Origin: JAMXLG01 sp963765935
GTDB lineage: Bacteria > Vulcanimicrobiota > Vulcanimicrobiia > Vulcanimicrobiales > Vulcanimicrobiaceae
DNA length: 64,000 nt
Reading direction: 5' to 3'
Assembly: GCA_963765935.1 (NCBI GenBank)
Contig: CAVXXX010000001.1
Coordinates: 1,736,001-1,800,000 of the forward strand
The notes under the pieces are model-generated. The model saw nothing but the letters and a program-made list of their open reading frames with translations, did no database searches and was not told where the DNA came from. This document shows, in pieces, positions 17,155 to 25,245 of the stretch (within the stretch, counting starts at the first letter, position 1; every line of letters begins with the position of its first letter). The position numbers and the translations under genes were made by a program.

Positions 17155-18045
17155 ATGCACCTCCTTCGACAAGCTCAGGATGACGATCGACAGGCTCAGG
17201 ATGACAATAGCCCCGAGCCCTTAGATGCCTCAAGCCAACCGGCAAAAAAACTCGGCCGCGCAATCGTCGTGACGTCGGGCAAAGGCGGCGTCGGCAAAAC
17301 GACGACTACGGCGAATCTCGGAACGGCGCTCGCGGCGCGCGGTTTGCGGGTCGTGCTGGTCGACGCGGACGTCGGTTTGCGCAATCTCGACATCGTTCTC
17401 GGTCTCGAGAGCCGCGTGAAGTATCACGTGCTCGACGTGCTCGAGGAGAAGGTGTCGATCGATGATGCGCTGGTCGCCGACAAGCGCGTGGAGACGCTTT
17501 CGCTGCTCGCCGCCGCGCAAACCCGTGAAAAAGACGAAGTCGATACCGCGAAGATGCGCGCGTTGATTCAAACGCTGCGCGAACGTTTCGATTACGTGAT
17601 GATCGACTGTCCGGCCGGCATCGAGCAAGGTTTCCAAAATGCGGTCGTCGGTGCGGAAGAAGCGATCGTCGTCTGCACGCCCGAAGTCTCGGCGGTGCGC
17701 GACGTCGATCGTGTCGTCGGATTGCTCGGCAACAGATTCAAGCCGCAACTGATCGTCAATCGCTTGCGTCCGCAACTGGTCAAAAAGGGCAAGATGCTTT
17801 CGGTTGAGGATGTGAACGGCATTCTGCATCTGCCGCTGCTCGGCGTGATTGCGGACGAACCGGAGATCATCATTACCAGCAACAAAGGCGAGCCGCTTGC
17901 ACTGCGGCGCGACGGTGCAACGGCAAGCGCGTACCATGCGATTGCCGCGCGCGTTGCCGGCGAAGACGTACCTGCGCCGACGGTTGAAGTAAAAGAATCG
18001 TCGTTCCTCGACAAATTGAGCGCGTTCTTCGGAGGACGCAAATGA
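17155..18045 (+). CDS. minD: Septum site-determining ATPase MinD (copy 2, extended N-terminus)
   Basis: A 296-residue MinD paralogue with SGKGGVGKTTTTANLG, RNLDIVLGLESRVKYHVLDV, AAAQTREKDEVD and a C-terminal amphipathic helix (SFLDKLSAFFG). An extra ~35-residue N-terminus contains two near-identical peptides, LRQAQDDD and RQAQDDN, which are translated copies of the chromosomal repeat seen at 12315 and 39743. ATG 17155 is the only in-frame start upstream of the Walker motif. The last 4 bases overlap minE (ATGA). It could form mixed dimers with copy 1 or have its own partner. Confidence 0.88.
   Translation: MHLLRQAQDDDRQAQDDNSPEPLDASSQPAKKLGRAIVVTSGKGGVGKTTTTANLGTALAARGLRVVLVDADVGLRNLDIVLGLESRVKYHVLDVLEEKVSIDDALVADKRVETLSLLAAAQTREKDEVDTAKMRALIQTLRERFDYVMIDCPAGIEQGFQNAVVGAEEAIVVCTPEVSAVRDVDRVVGLLGNRFKPQLIVNRLRPQLVKKGKMLSVEDVNGILHLPLLGVIADEPEIIITSNKGEPLALRRDGATASAYHAIAARVAGEDVPAPTVEVKESSFLDKLSAFFGGRK
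17159..17205 (+). repeat. REP-like repeat captured inside minD coding sequence
   Basis: Two tandem half-copies, TTCGACAAGCTCAGGATGAC and ATCGACAGGCTCAGGATGAC, lie directly after the start codon of the second minD. They match the right half of the palindromes at 12315-12355 and 39743-39771. Here they are read in frame as RQAQDD peptides. Confidence 0.8.
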
Positions 18046-18440
18046 TGATCGACTGGGTCAAAAAATTCTTCGGCCAAACGTCTTCGAGCACGACGGCGAA
18101 AGAACGCCTGCGTCTGGTGCTCATGACCGACCATCTCGCGCTTGCACCTGACATCATCGAGAACATGAAACGCGACCTCGTTGACGTCATCTCGCGCTAT
18201 GTGGAAGTCGACCGCGACAAAGTCGAAGTGAACTTCGAACGCGAGGACAAAGCCCTCGCGATGCTGGCGAATATTCCGATTACTTCCGTCAACCGCCCGA
18301 ATAAACCGGACGAACCGGCCCCCGAACCGCCGCCCGACGCCGAAGCAAAGACGGTAACCGCTAGCATGTCCGGACCACCGCCAACCCGCCGCCGGCGCAA
18401 AAAAAAGAACGGTGGAACGAAGCCCGCGACCGCTCTTTAG
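18042..18440 (+). CDS. minE: Cell division topological specificity factor MinE
   Basis: A 132-residue protein. The N-terminal membrane/MinD-contact region (MMIDWVKKFFG) and the body (AKERLRLVLMTDHLALAPDI, then DLVDVISRYVEVD) match MinE, which stimulates MinD ATPase and drives pole oscillation. It carries an extra C-terminal tail of ~40 residues rich in Pro and then Arg/Lys (PTRRRRKKKN), longer than typical MinE of ~90 residues. It overlaps minD copy 2 by 4 bases and precedes rodA by 15 bases. Confidence 0.88.
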   Translation: MMIDWVKKFFGQTSSSTTAKERLRLVLMTDHLALAPDIIENMKRDLVDVISRYVEVDRDKVEVNFEREDKALAMLANIPITSVNRPNKPDEPAPEPPPDAEAKTVTASMSGPPPTRRRRKKKNGGTKPATAL

Positions 18441-18455
18441 CCGAAAACATAAGAC

Positions 18456-19592
18456 ATGGCGGTCCTTGCTCTGGGGTCCGATGCGCGTCGGTACGTCCGG
18501 AATTTCAATTGGTCTTTAGCGGTCGCGTGCGTCCTTGTCTCGGCGCTCGGGATCGTTTGCATTCAGTCGGCTGACTTGCACGCCGGTAGCGGCGCGCTCG
18601 CCGAGTACAAGAAGCAGGTCATTTACGTGTTGCTCGGCATCCCGTTGATGGCCGGCTTTTCGTTCATCGATTATCGCAATTGGCAGCGCTGGGCGCCCGG
18701 ACTCTATATCATCAACTTAGGGCTGCTCGCATTTATTTTGCGCGGCGGACATTCAGCGCTCGGTGCCCAGCGTTGGATCGCGGTCGGTTCGTTCTTCACG
18801 TTCCAGCCGTCGGAAGCGGCGAAACTCATCCTTGCGATCTCCATTGCGGCGGTGTTGTGCAAGAGCACGTACGATCGCGTGCAAGATTTATGGAAGCCGC
18901 TGCTCACCGCGGCGATTCCCGCGCTATTGATTCTAAAGCAACCCGACCTCGGGACGTCGCTCGTGATCGGTGCGATTCTCAGTGCACAGTTGTTCTTCGG
19001 GTTGCCGAAGCTCGGCGACTTTCTTATCTACGTGATGGGTGTCGTGATCGCCGGTGCGGCTGCGGTCGGTACAAATGCGATTCTCAAACCGTTCCAAAAA
19101 GCGCGTCTGCTCGTATTTTTGGATCCGACCTCCGATCCGCAGGGCGCAGGCTACAACTTGAATCAATCCAAGATTGCCGTGGGTAACGGGGAATGGTTTG
19201 GCCGCGGCCTGCATCACGGCACACAAACGCAGCTCAACTTCGTCCCCGAACACTCGCGCGACTTCATCTTTACGGTGCTCGCCGAAGAACTCGGCTTTAT
19301 CGGCGCCGCCGTCTTGATCGCGCTTTATGCGGTCGTGCTCTACGGCGGCGTGCGCACGATGATCTCCGCGCGTGACCGCTTCGGCTTTTTGCTCTCGGCA
19401 GGCCTTGTCGCGATGCTGTTCTTCCACATGCTGGTCAATATCGGCATGACGGTCGGCATCATGCCGATCACGGGAATCCCGCTTCCCTTCATGTCGTATG
19501 GAGGCTCAGCGGTGCTAACCGACTTCGCAGCCGTCGGCGTGCTCCTCAACATCTACTCGCAAAAAGACCGCGAAATTCTCGGCAACGCCTAA
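18456..19592 (+). CDS. rodA: Rod shape-determining glycosyltransferase RodA
   Basis: A 378-residue SEDS-family protein with about 10 TM helices that polymerises lipid II into glycan strands during elongation. Signatures are GAQRWIAVGSF, the extracellular loop with NQSKIAVGNGEWFGRGL, FVPEHSRDFIFTVLAEELGF and PLPFMSYGGSAVL. The absence of FtsW-only neighbours and the short N-terminus favour RodA. It lies at the end of the min operon, linking division-site placement to elongation. No cognate PBP2 gene is in the window. Confidence 0.88.
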   Translation: MAVLALGSDARRYVRNFNWSLAVACVLVSALGIVCIQSADLHAGSGALAEYKKQVIYVLLGIPLMAGFSFIDYRNWQRWAPGLYIINLGLLAFILRGGHSALGAQRWIAVGSFFTFQPSEAAKLILAISIAAVLCKSTYDRVQDLWKPLLTAAIPALLILKQPDLGTSLVIGAILSAQLFFGLPKLGDFLIYVMGVVIAGAAAVGTNAILKPFQKARLLVFLDPTSDPQGAGYNLNQSKIAVGNGEWFGRGLHHGTQTQLNFVPEHSRDFIFTVLAEELGFIGAAVLIALYAVVLYGGVRTMISARDRFGFLLSAGLVAMLFFHMLVNIGMTVGIMPITGIPLPFMSYGGSAVLTDFAAVGVLLNIYSQKDREILGNA

Positions 19593-19606
19593 CCGCTGCG
19601 CGGGGC

Positions 19607-20245
19607 TTAGCCGTGCCGGTAGATGACGTCCTTGCGTGCCGATGCAACGACGACCCAATCCGAGTCGGCCTCGATGATGTCGCGTTCGACGGGCGTATGG
19701 TAGAGCAGCCACGTCGTTCTGGGATTGCGCCGGTGCAGGATCGATCCGAGCGTCGCCCGCATCGCCTCCGCATCGAACGGATTGTACATGAACACGACGA
19801 GGTTGCCCGGCGGATACGACCAGGAGCGCGCGTCTCCCCGCGCGAGCCGCACGTCGCGGCATGCACGCCGCATGCGCTCGGCGCCTTCAAGATTCTCACG
19901 AGCGATCTCGTAGAGTCCGGGCGAGATTTCGATTCCCGTCACTTGCTTGAACGGGTACTCCGCCGCAAGCAGCATTGCTCGTCCCATGCCCGCGCCGACA
20001 TCGACAAACGTCGACGTGGCGATTGCCTCAGGTGGAAGTTGCGCGAGCAGCGCGCGAAAATCGGCAACCGGGACGGCTTCGTAGTGCGTCGCATGCGCGC
20101 CCGCGTCGCCGACATTCTCGGGATCGAGATCGGTAAGGAACAGAATCGCCTGTGTCGTGACACCGTAATCGTGATCGAAACGCCTACCCGCGCTGCGTTC
20201 GGAATTGGGCACGCGTGAAGGTTCCCTATCGCCTCGGCGACTCAT
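19607..20245 (-). CDS. Class I SAM-dependent methyltransferase
   Basis: A ~212-residue protein with motif I VDVGAGMGRAMLLAAEY, an acidic residue at GIEIS, and a motif IV-like VVFMYNPFD. These are typical of Rossmann-fold methyltransferases; the NPF motif hints at an N- or O-linked target. It begins with a helical region (TQAILFLTDLDPENVG). The start is uncertain: ATG 20245 has a GGAAG site but overlaps the divergent gene, while GTG 20212 would avoid that. It converges on rodA with a 14-base gap. Confidence 0.7.
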   Translation of the reverse strand: MSRRGDREPSRVPNSERSAGRRFDHDYGVTTQAILFLTDLDPENVGDAGAHATHYEAVPVADFRALLAQLPPEAIATSTFVDVGAGMGRAMLLAAEYPFKQVTGIEISPGLYEIARENLEGAERMRRACRDVRLARGDARSWSYPPGNLVVFMYNPFDAEAMRATLGSILHRRNPRTTWLLYHTPVERDIIEADSDWVVVASARKDVIYRHG

Positions 20246-21285
20246 TCGCGCTTCCACTCGGTAACGGAGAATTCGCACGTAGCTGCATCCTGCACTGCGA
20301 ACATCGCATCGTGGTGGTGCGCATCCTCTTGCGGCAAGAATCGTGGCTCGACGTACGCGTTAGCGATGACGCGCTGGTGCTTTACCGATGGCGCCGCGAC
20401 GGACGTGTCGATGTCGGCCGCGCTCCCGAAGCCAAGCCGGAGAACCGGTATTGGATGCATGCAGCGCGCGCGGAGCGGCTCGCCGCCGCTGCCCTCGGCG
20501 CTCCGCATCCACGCGAACGAAAGATGAAGGTGCGCGAGATTGGCGATCGCAACGCGGCGATCGGGCTCGCGGAATTGGATGATGATTGCGTCGTAACGAT
20601 AACGGAACGCGTATCGAATGAAACGCTGGAACGAGTGAGCGCCGCAATTTTCAACCATCCCGGTGTCACGATTCGGTTGGCCGGCCCCGCCGCATCACAA
20701 CTCGGTGTAGTATCGAAGGCGCCGATCACGCGCCTCTCGCTGGCCGGACCGGTCGATCGTTTACCGCCGCTCGAGATGCTGAGGCATCTCGATCTAACGC
20801 ACGTACATCAGCTCGCATCACTGGCCGCGGCTTTCCCTAACCTCGAATCACTCCGCATTTCGCAGCGAGGCGCGGCCGTGCCCGTTCGCGATCTCTCCAC
20901 ATTGCGCAGTCTCCGGTCGTTGGATCTCTCACTAATCCACGTGAGTGATGCCGGAGAATTTGCGGAGCTCACTCAGCTTCGCGCGCTTCGGCTCAATCGC
21001 ATCACCGGCCTTAAAAGTGCGGATTCGCTAGCGATGTTGGACCTGCGCGCGCTTGCCCTCGAGCATTTGCACGAGCTGGAACGCCTTGATGGCCTCGCGC
21101 GGATTGTGCCGCTCGAACAACTACAGTTGGTCGGGCTTTGGCAGTTTGAAATTGCGGACGTGCAATGGGCGTTGGATTGCGAACATCTCGTGCGCGCGGA
21201 AATTGATATCGGCGGACGGCGTAAAAACGTTGAATTGTATCGCCGCGCGAGCTGGGCCTATCCGTGGGTACATGCCATGGCATGA
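20215..21285 (+). CDS. Leucine-rich-repeat protein with Imm26-like N-terminus
   Basis: A 356-residue protein without signal peptide. Residues ~1-75 (YRLGDSFALPLGNGEFARSC) resemble the small beta-barrel of the Imm26 immunity-protein family. Residues ~165-320 contain about six leucine-rich repeats (LRHLDLTHVHQLASLAAAF, LRSLDLSLIHVSDAGEFAEL). Function unknown; protein-protein binding is likely. GTG 20215 is used as start. Its TGA overlaps the cupin ATG (ATGA at 21282-21285), so the two are coupled. The Imm26 resemblance is tentative. Confidence 0.6.
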   Translation: MKVPYRLGDSFALPLGNGEFARSCILHCEHRIVVVRILLRQESWLDVRVSDDALVLYRWRRDGRVDVGRAPEAKPENRYWMHAARAERLAAAALGAPHPRERKMKVREIGDRNAAIGLAELDDDCVVTITERVSNETLERVSAAIFNHPGVTIRLAGPAASQLGVVSKAPITRLSLAGPVDRLPPLEMLRHLDLTHVHQLASLAAAFPNLESLRISQRGAAVPVRDLSTLRSLRSLDLSLIHVSDAGEFAELTQLRALRLNRITGLKSADSLAMLDLRALALEHLHELERLDGLARIVPLEQLQLVGLWQFEIADVQWALDCEHLVRAEIDIGGRRKNVELYRRASWAYPWVHAMA

Positions 21286-21566
21286 GCGATTGGTTCAAGG
21301 TGAAAGAAACCGGCGACGAACTGCAGACCGCGATCATGACGTTGAAGCCGGGTGCGGCGAGCGGTCCGATGAGCAACGAACACGCGCAAAGCGAGCAGGT
21401 GCTCTACGTGATCAGCGGTGAGATAACCGCGGAAGTCGGTAATCGTACGTGGGTGATGCGCAGCGGCGACAGTACGATCGTACCGCGCAAAGTGCCGCAC
21501 CGTTTCCGTAACGAGGGAACGGAAGCGGCGATTACCTTTAACGTGTACGGCCCGCCAGCGTATTAG
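21282..21566 (+). CDS. Small cupin-domain protein
   Basis: A 94-residue single cupin barrel. Motif 1 region is EQVLYVISGEITAEVG and motif 2 region is GDSTIVPRKVPHRFRNEG. The metal-binding His/Glu set is incomplete in motif 1, with His at EHAQSEQ and in PHRF. Small cupins bind diverse ligands or act as isomerases or sensors. Coupled by ATGA to the leucine-rich-repeat gene. Its 3' end overlaps the convergent PilZ gene by 29 bases. Confidence 0.75.
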   Translation: MSDWFKVKETGDELQTAIMTLKPGAASGPMSNEHAQSEQVLYVISGEITAEVGNRTWVMRSGDSTIVPRKVPHRFRNEGTEAAITFNVYGPPAY

Positions 21567-22329
21567 CTTCGACGAAACGGTGAATCTCGTCCGTAGTTTG
21601 CGGATCGGGATTGACCCACACGAGACTCTGCATGTAACGGCCGCGCGTTTGCTTCACGCCGGGTAAGGGACGCGCCACCAGACGCAACTCCGAGAACGGA
21701 CGTTGCGCGCCCGAGCGTGAGTGCAATATGCGCAGCACGTCGTTCGGAAGCGTGAACCGGATCGTGATGTCCCACTCCTGACGCAGCACGCGATCGCTGA
21801 TGAGTCGTAGCCCCCCGGTGCTCACGTCGACCGCAACGCCTTCGTTCGTTCCCGGCGTGGTTCCGATTGTGTAGGTGACGGGAAGATTCACTTCGACGCG
21901 CCGATGCGCGCGAAGCTCTTGTAACCGAGTCGAGGGTTTTGGCCGTTCTTCTTCCGTCCCGCGCCGTGACACGCTGAGCGCGCGGCGTTGTTCTTCATGA
22001 ATGAACTTCGCAAGATCGTCGCGCGTGGAGTCACCGAGCGACTCGAATTCGACCGCATAGCGGAAGGTGCGGTCACTTGCGGTATACGTGACTTTGCGGA
22101 GCTTGCCCGAGAGACGCAGCGGGGGCACTCCGGACCGCGGGAGGTCGAATTCGATCGCGACGTGCGGCTTGATCATCGTACGGGCGTGAATTTGACATCC
22201 ACCTGCCGAAATATCGACGAGCGTGGCTGGAACGGGGATGCGAATACCCGCGACCCGCACGTCCACGCGAAGGTACATCGGCTGCCGGTAAAAGGACCGC
22301 CGGTTGTTGGTTGTCGGAGACGCCGACAT
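21538..22329 (-). CDS. Tandem PilZ-domain protein (c-di-GMP receptor)
   Basis: A 263-residue cytoplasmic protein with two PilZ domains. The first has RSFYR (11-15) and DISAGG (39-44). The second has RAHRR (140-144) and DVSTGG (168-173). Both keep the RxxxR and D/NxSxxG motifs that bind cyclic di-GMP. It probably couples the second messenger to a surface or envelope output, and the window also encodes a GGDEF-type regulator at 35034. It diverges from the RNase E gene across a 174-base region. Confidence 0.85.
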   Translation of the reverse strand: MSASPTTNNRRSFYRQPMYLRVDVRVAGIRIPVPATLVDISAGGCQIHARTMIKPHVAIEFDLPRSGVPPLRLSGKLRKVTYTASDRTFRYAVEFESLGDSTRDDLAKFIHEEQRRALSVSRRGTEEERPKPSTRLQELRAHRRVEVNLPVTYTIGTTPGTNEGVAVDVSTGGLRLISDRVLRQEWDITIRFTLPNDVLRILHSRSGAQRPFSELRLVARPLPGVKQTRGRYMQSLVWVNPDPQTTDEIHRFVEANTLAGRTR

Positions 22330-22446
22330 GGAAAGGTCCTCCTGCTACAAGCCCTAGCTTCCTTTCATTAAAGTATCGGCCATAGTATCCCCGCAGGTCC
22401 AGGGCCGCGCGGCCCGGAAGTGCGCGGTCGTTTAAAAGTTTTTGTA

Positions 22447-22458
22447 GGGAGCGCTCCC
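22447..22458. promoter_or_regulatory. Perfect palindrome in the RNase E leader
   Basis: GGGAGCGCTCCC is a perfect 12-base palindrome 46 bases before the RNase E start. It lies in the gap between the divergent PilZ and rne genes. It may be an operator. RNase E leaders elsewhere are structured for autoregulation, but nothing here proves that role. Confidence 0.3.
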
Positions 22459-22503
22459 GCCCGGGTTATACCGCGGTGAGCCCCCTAGAGTTTTGAGGAC
22501 AAT

Positions 22504-25245
22504 TTGGCTTCCGAGATTTTGATCTCGAGCGACCCGTGGGAAAACCGGGTTGCCATACTTGAGAACGGCACGCTTGCCGAACTCTACATCGAGCGCGAAG
22601 AGAAAGTGATCGGCTCGATATACAAAGGAAAAGTACAAAACGTTTTGCCCGGTATGGGCGCCGCGTTTGTCGATATCGGCTTAGGACGCAACGCGTTTTT
22701 ATATGTCGACGACATCAACAAGCAGCCGCTGAATATCGGCGACGTCGAAATTACGCACGGTCACTCCGGATTCACCATCAACGAAAAGGTGAAGAAGGGC
22801 GACGATGTCCTGGTGCAGATCGTCAAGGAACCGCGCGGACTCAAAGGTGCGCGCATCTCGACGAACATCTCACTGCCCGGGCGTTACCTGATCTTGATGC
22901 CCACCGGCAAGTACTCCGGCGTCTCGCGGAAGATCGAGTCCTCCGAAGAGCGCAATCGCCTCAAAGCGATCATGAAGCGCATTCGGCCGGAGGGCATGGC
23001 GACCGTCGTTCGCACGGCTGCCGCGGGAGTGAGTGAGGCAGAGCTCATCGCGGACCTCGGCGTGCTCATTCGGATGTGGCACGGTATTCTCGAGACCTTC
23101 AAACGGGCCGCATCGCCGGCGCTCTTGCACCGCGACATGAATCTCGTCTATAAAGCGGCGCGCGATTTCATCACCGCCGACGTCGATAAGGTGCTCATCG
23201 ACGACGAGGAAGAGTACCGGAAGGTTCGAGAGTTCTTGCAACTGCTCGGACCGCAGTATCTCGACCGCGTGCAGCATTACAATCACGGCCGCAATCTCTT
23301 CGACGACTATAAAATCACCGAAGAACTTCAGCGGCTGATGAAGCCGAAGATCAATCTGCCCTCCGGGGGATCGATCGTCATCGAATCGACGGAAGCGCTC
23401 ACGGTCATCGATGTCAACTCGGGAAAATTCACGGGCGGACGCAACCTCGAAGACACGATCGTCAAAACGAACCTCGAGGCCGCCTCGGAAATTGCCCGGC
23501 AGGTTCGTCTGCGCGATATCGGCGGCATCATCGTCGTCGATTTCATCGATATGTCATCGGAAGCGTCGCGTAACAAGGTGATCAAGGCGCTCGAAGACGG
23601 TCTCCGTCGCGATCGCACGCGAGCGACGATTCAGTCGTTCTCGAATCTTGGATTGCTCGAATTTACACGCAAGCGCGTCGGCAAAGACCTCGGGTCGCAG
23701 TTGCGGGGCGCGTGTCCGACGTGCAGTGGTATGGGCAGCGTCATGTCGCCGCAGTCGGTTGCGATCGAAACGTTGCGCCAGGTCCGTCAGCTCGGCGATC
23801 ACAAGCACGATCGCAAACCGATCGTTGCCAACGTTGCGCCGACGGTCGCGTCGCAGATGGAGTTCTGGTACGAAGACGAAGTGCAAGAACTTTCGCGCGA
23901 GATCGACTCGAGAATTCACGTACGCGTCGATCCGATGCTTCATCCCGAGAAGTCACGTATCGATCGGGTCGCGCAACTCAGCAATGGCGCCGTTCGCGTA
24001 GGCGACGAATACGAAGTCGAACTGCTTCCCGGACGCTTGCCGAATGCCACATCCGCCGCTGCCGTCGTAAACGGACAGATCGTCGAAGTCGAAAACGCTG
24101 CAAACAATGCCGGCAATAGCGCGAAAATTCGCGTCCTCGATATCGACGATGAAAATGACTACGTTCTCGCGGAACTCGTAGCCGGCGCCGTCGGCGAGGC
24201 GAAGAAGAAACGCCGCCGCGGCGCCAAGGGCAAGCGCGCCGGGCTATCGCCGGCCGAGGAAGCGCAGCAACTGCGCGAACTCGCCGAAGAAGCGGCGTCG
24301 CAGCAACAGTCGCGCCCGCCGATCGGCATCACGACGATCAGCGAAGAGGAAGAAGCGCAAGATCGTACGCTGGTCGCCGAAGAAAAGGGCGAAGCACAGC
24401 CCGACGCGATCATTATCGGCGAAGAAGAGCTTACTGCGCGTGAAGGTGAAGGCCAGCGCGGCGGTAAGCGTCGCCGCCGTCGCCGCCGTCGCGGTGGACG
24501 CGGCCGCGGAGGCGAACGCTTCGATGCCGCGATGCAAGTCGGTATCACGCCGCAGAGCGCGGCCGCTCAAAGCGAGCCCGAAGAAGAGGAAGAGGAAGAG
24601 CATCCCGCGGTCCAGCCGCAGCATCCGCAAGAAGGCGCGCGTCGCCGTCGTCGCCGTCGTCGTCGCGGACGCGGTGGTGAAGCCGCGCCCACCAACGGTC
24701 AGCCTCCCGTCGGGCCGCCGCAACGCGATTTCGAACCGTTGACCGGCTCCTTGCCGGTGAATCCATCGGTTCCGGATCGTCACGTCTTCCGCGTCGATGC
24801 GGATGGCAAAGCGCATCGCACCGGAATGACGGCGCCCAAAGAACCGTCGCGCGCAATCGCGCCCGTTCGCGAAGCGCGTCCTCCGGCCGTCGAGCCGCCG
24901 CCGCCGCACTTGAAGGCGCCGAAGGAAGAACCGCGCCCGACCAAACCCGCTCGTCGCCGTCGTGGCGCCGCCGCATCGGCCGGGGTTGCGGGTGAACTGA
25001 AAGCAACGCGGATAGCCGCATTGCCGCCCGGCGCCGAAGTCGAGAAGCCGAAGCGCACCACGCGCAAGAAGGCGACGAAGACGACTGCACAAGCGGCAGA
25101 AGAGAAGCCGAAACGTGCGCGTAAGAAAGCCGCCGCCGTTGAGGCGCCGGCTGCAGAAGCAAAGCCCAAACGCACGGCCGTGAAGAAAGCGTCGACGCGT
25201 AAGAAATCGTCAACGACATCGACACGCAAGAAAAAGAGTTCGTAG
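22504..25245 (+). CDS. rne: Ribonuclease E/G
   Basis: A 913-residue endoribonuclease for rRNA processing and mRNA decay. The S1-containing RNA-binding region spans ~36-120. The catalytic DNase I-like domain has Asp303 (VIDVNSG) and Asp346 (VVDFIDM), and the Zn-link is CPTC at 404-407. The C-terminal ~380 residues are disordered and highly charged, with long Arg runs and alternating acidic segments and a Lys-rich end. This resembles an RNA-binding/degradosome scaffold arm. The start is TTG 22504 with GAGGA 5 bases before it; no in-frame ATG fits. Confidence 0.9.
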   Translation: MASEILISSDPWENRVAILENGTLAELYIEREEKVIGSIYKGKVQNVLPGMGAAFVDIGLGRNAFLYVDDINKQPLNIGDVEITHGHSGFTINEKVKKGDDVLVQIVKEPRGLKGARISTNISLPGRYLILMPTGKYSGVSRKIESSEERNRLKAIMKRIRPEGMATVVRTAAAGVSEAELIADLGVLIRMWHGILETFKRAASPALLHRDMNLVYKAARDFITADVDKVLIDDEEEYRKVREFLQLLGPQYLDRVQHYNHGRNLFDDYKITEELQRLMKPKINLPSGGSIVIESTEALTVIDVNSGKFTGGRNLEDTIVKTNLEAASEIARQVRLRDIGGIIVVDFIDMSSEASRNKVIKALEDGLRRDRTRATIQSFSNLGLLEFTRKRVGKDLGSQLRGACPTCSGMGSVMSPQSVAIETLRQVRQLGDHKHDRKPIVANVAPTVASQMEFWYEDEVQELSREIDSRIHVRVDPMLHPEKSRIDRVAQLSNGAVRVGDEYEVELLPGRLPNATSAAAVVNGQIVEVENAANNAGNSAKIRVLDIDDENDYVLAELVAGAVGEAKKKRRRGAKGKRAGLSPAEEAQQLRELAEEAASQQQSRPPIGITTISEEEEAQDRTLVAEEKGEAQPDAIIIGEEELTAREGEGQRGGKRRRRRRRRGGRGRGGERFDAAMQVGITPQSAAAQSEPEEEEEEEHPAVQPQHPQEGARRRRRRRRRGRGGEAAPTNGQPPVGPPQRDFEPLTGSLPVNPSVPDRHVFRVDADGKAHRTGMTAPKEPSRAIAPVREARPPAVEPPPPHLKAPKEEPRPTKPARRRRGAAASAGVAGELKATRIAALPPGAEVEKPKRTTRKKATKTTAQAAEEKPKRARKKAAAVEAPAAEAKPKRTAVKKASTRKKSSTTSTRKKKSS

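Noticed and set aside
20242..20658. Minus-strand frame opposite the leucine-rich-repeat gene
   Set aside because: No motif; the plus-strand gene has a clear repeat structure and coupling to the cupin.
24470..24680. Possible repeat expansion or low-complexity artefact in rne
   Set aside because: The cgccgtcgc runs encode Arg-rich tracts usual in RNase E C-terminal arms.
24244..25092. 282-codon minus-strand open frame with Arg/Ala-rich sequence
   Set aside because: Shadow of the RNase E charged tail.
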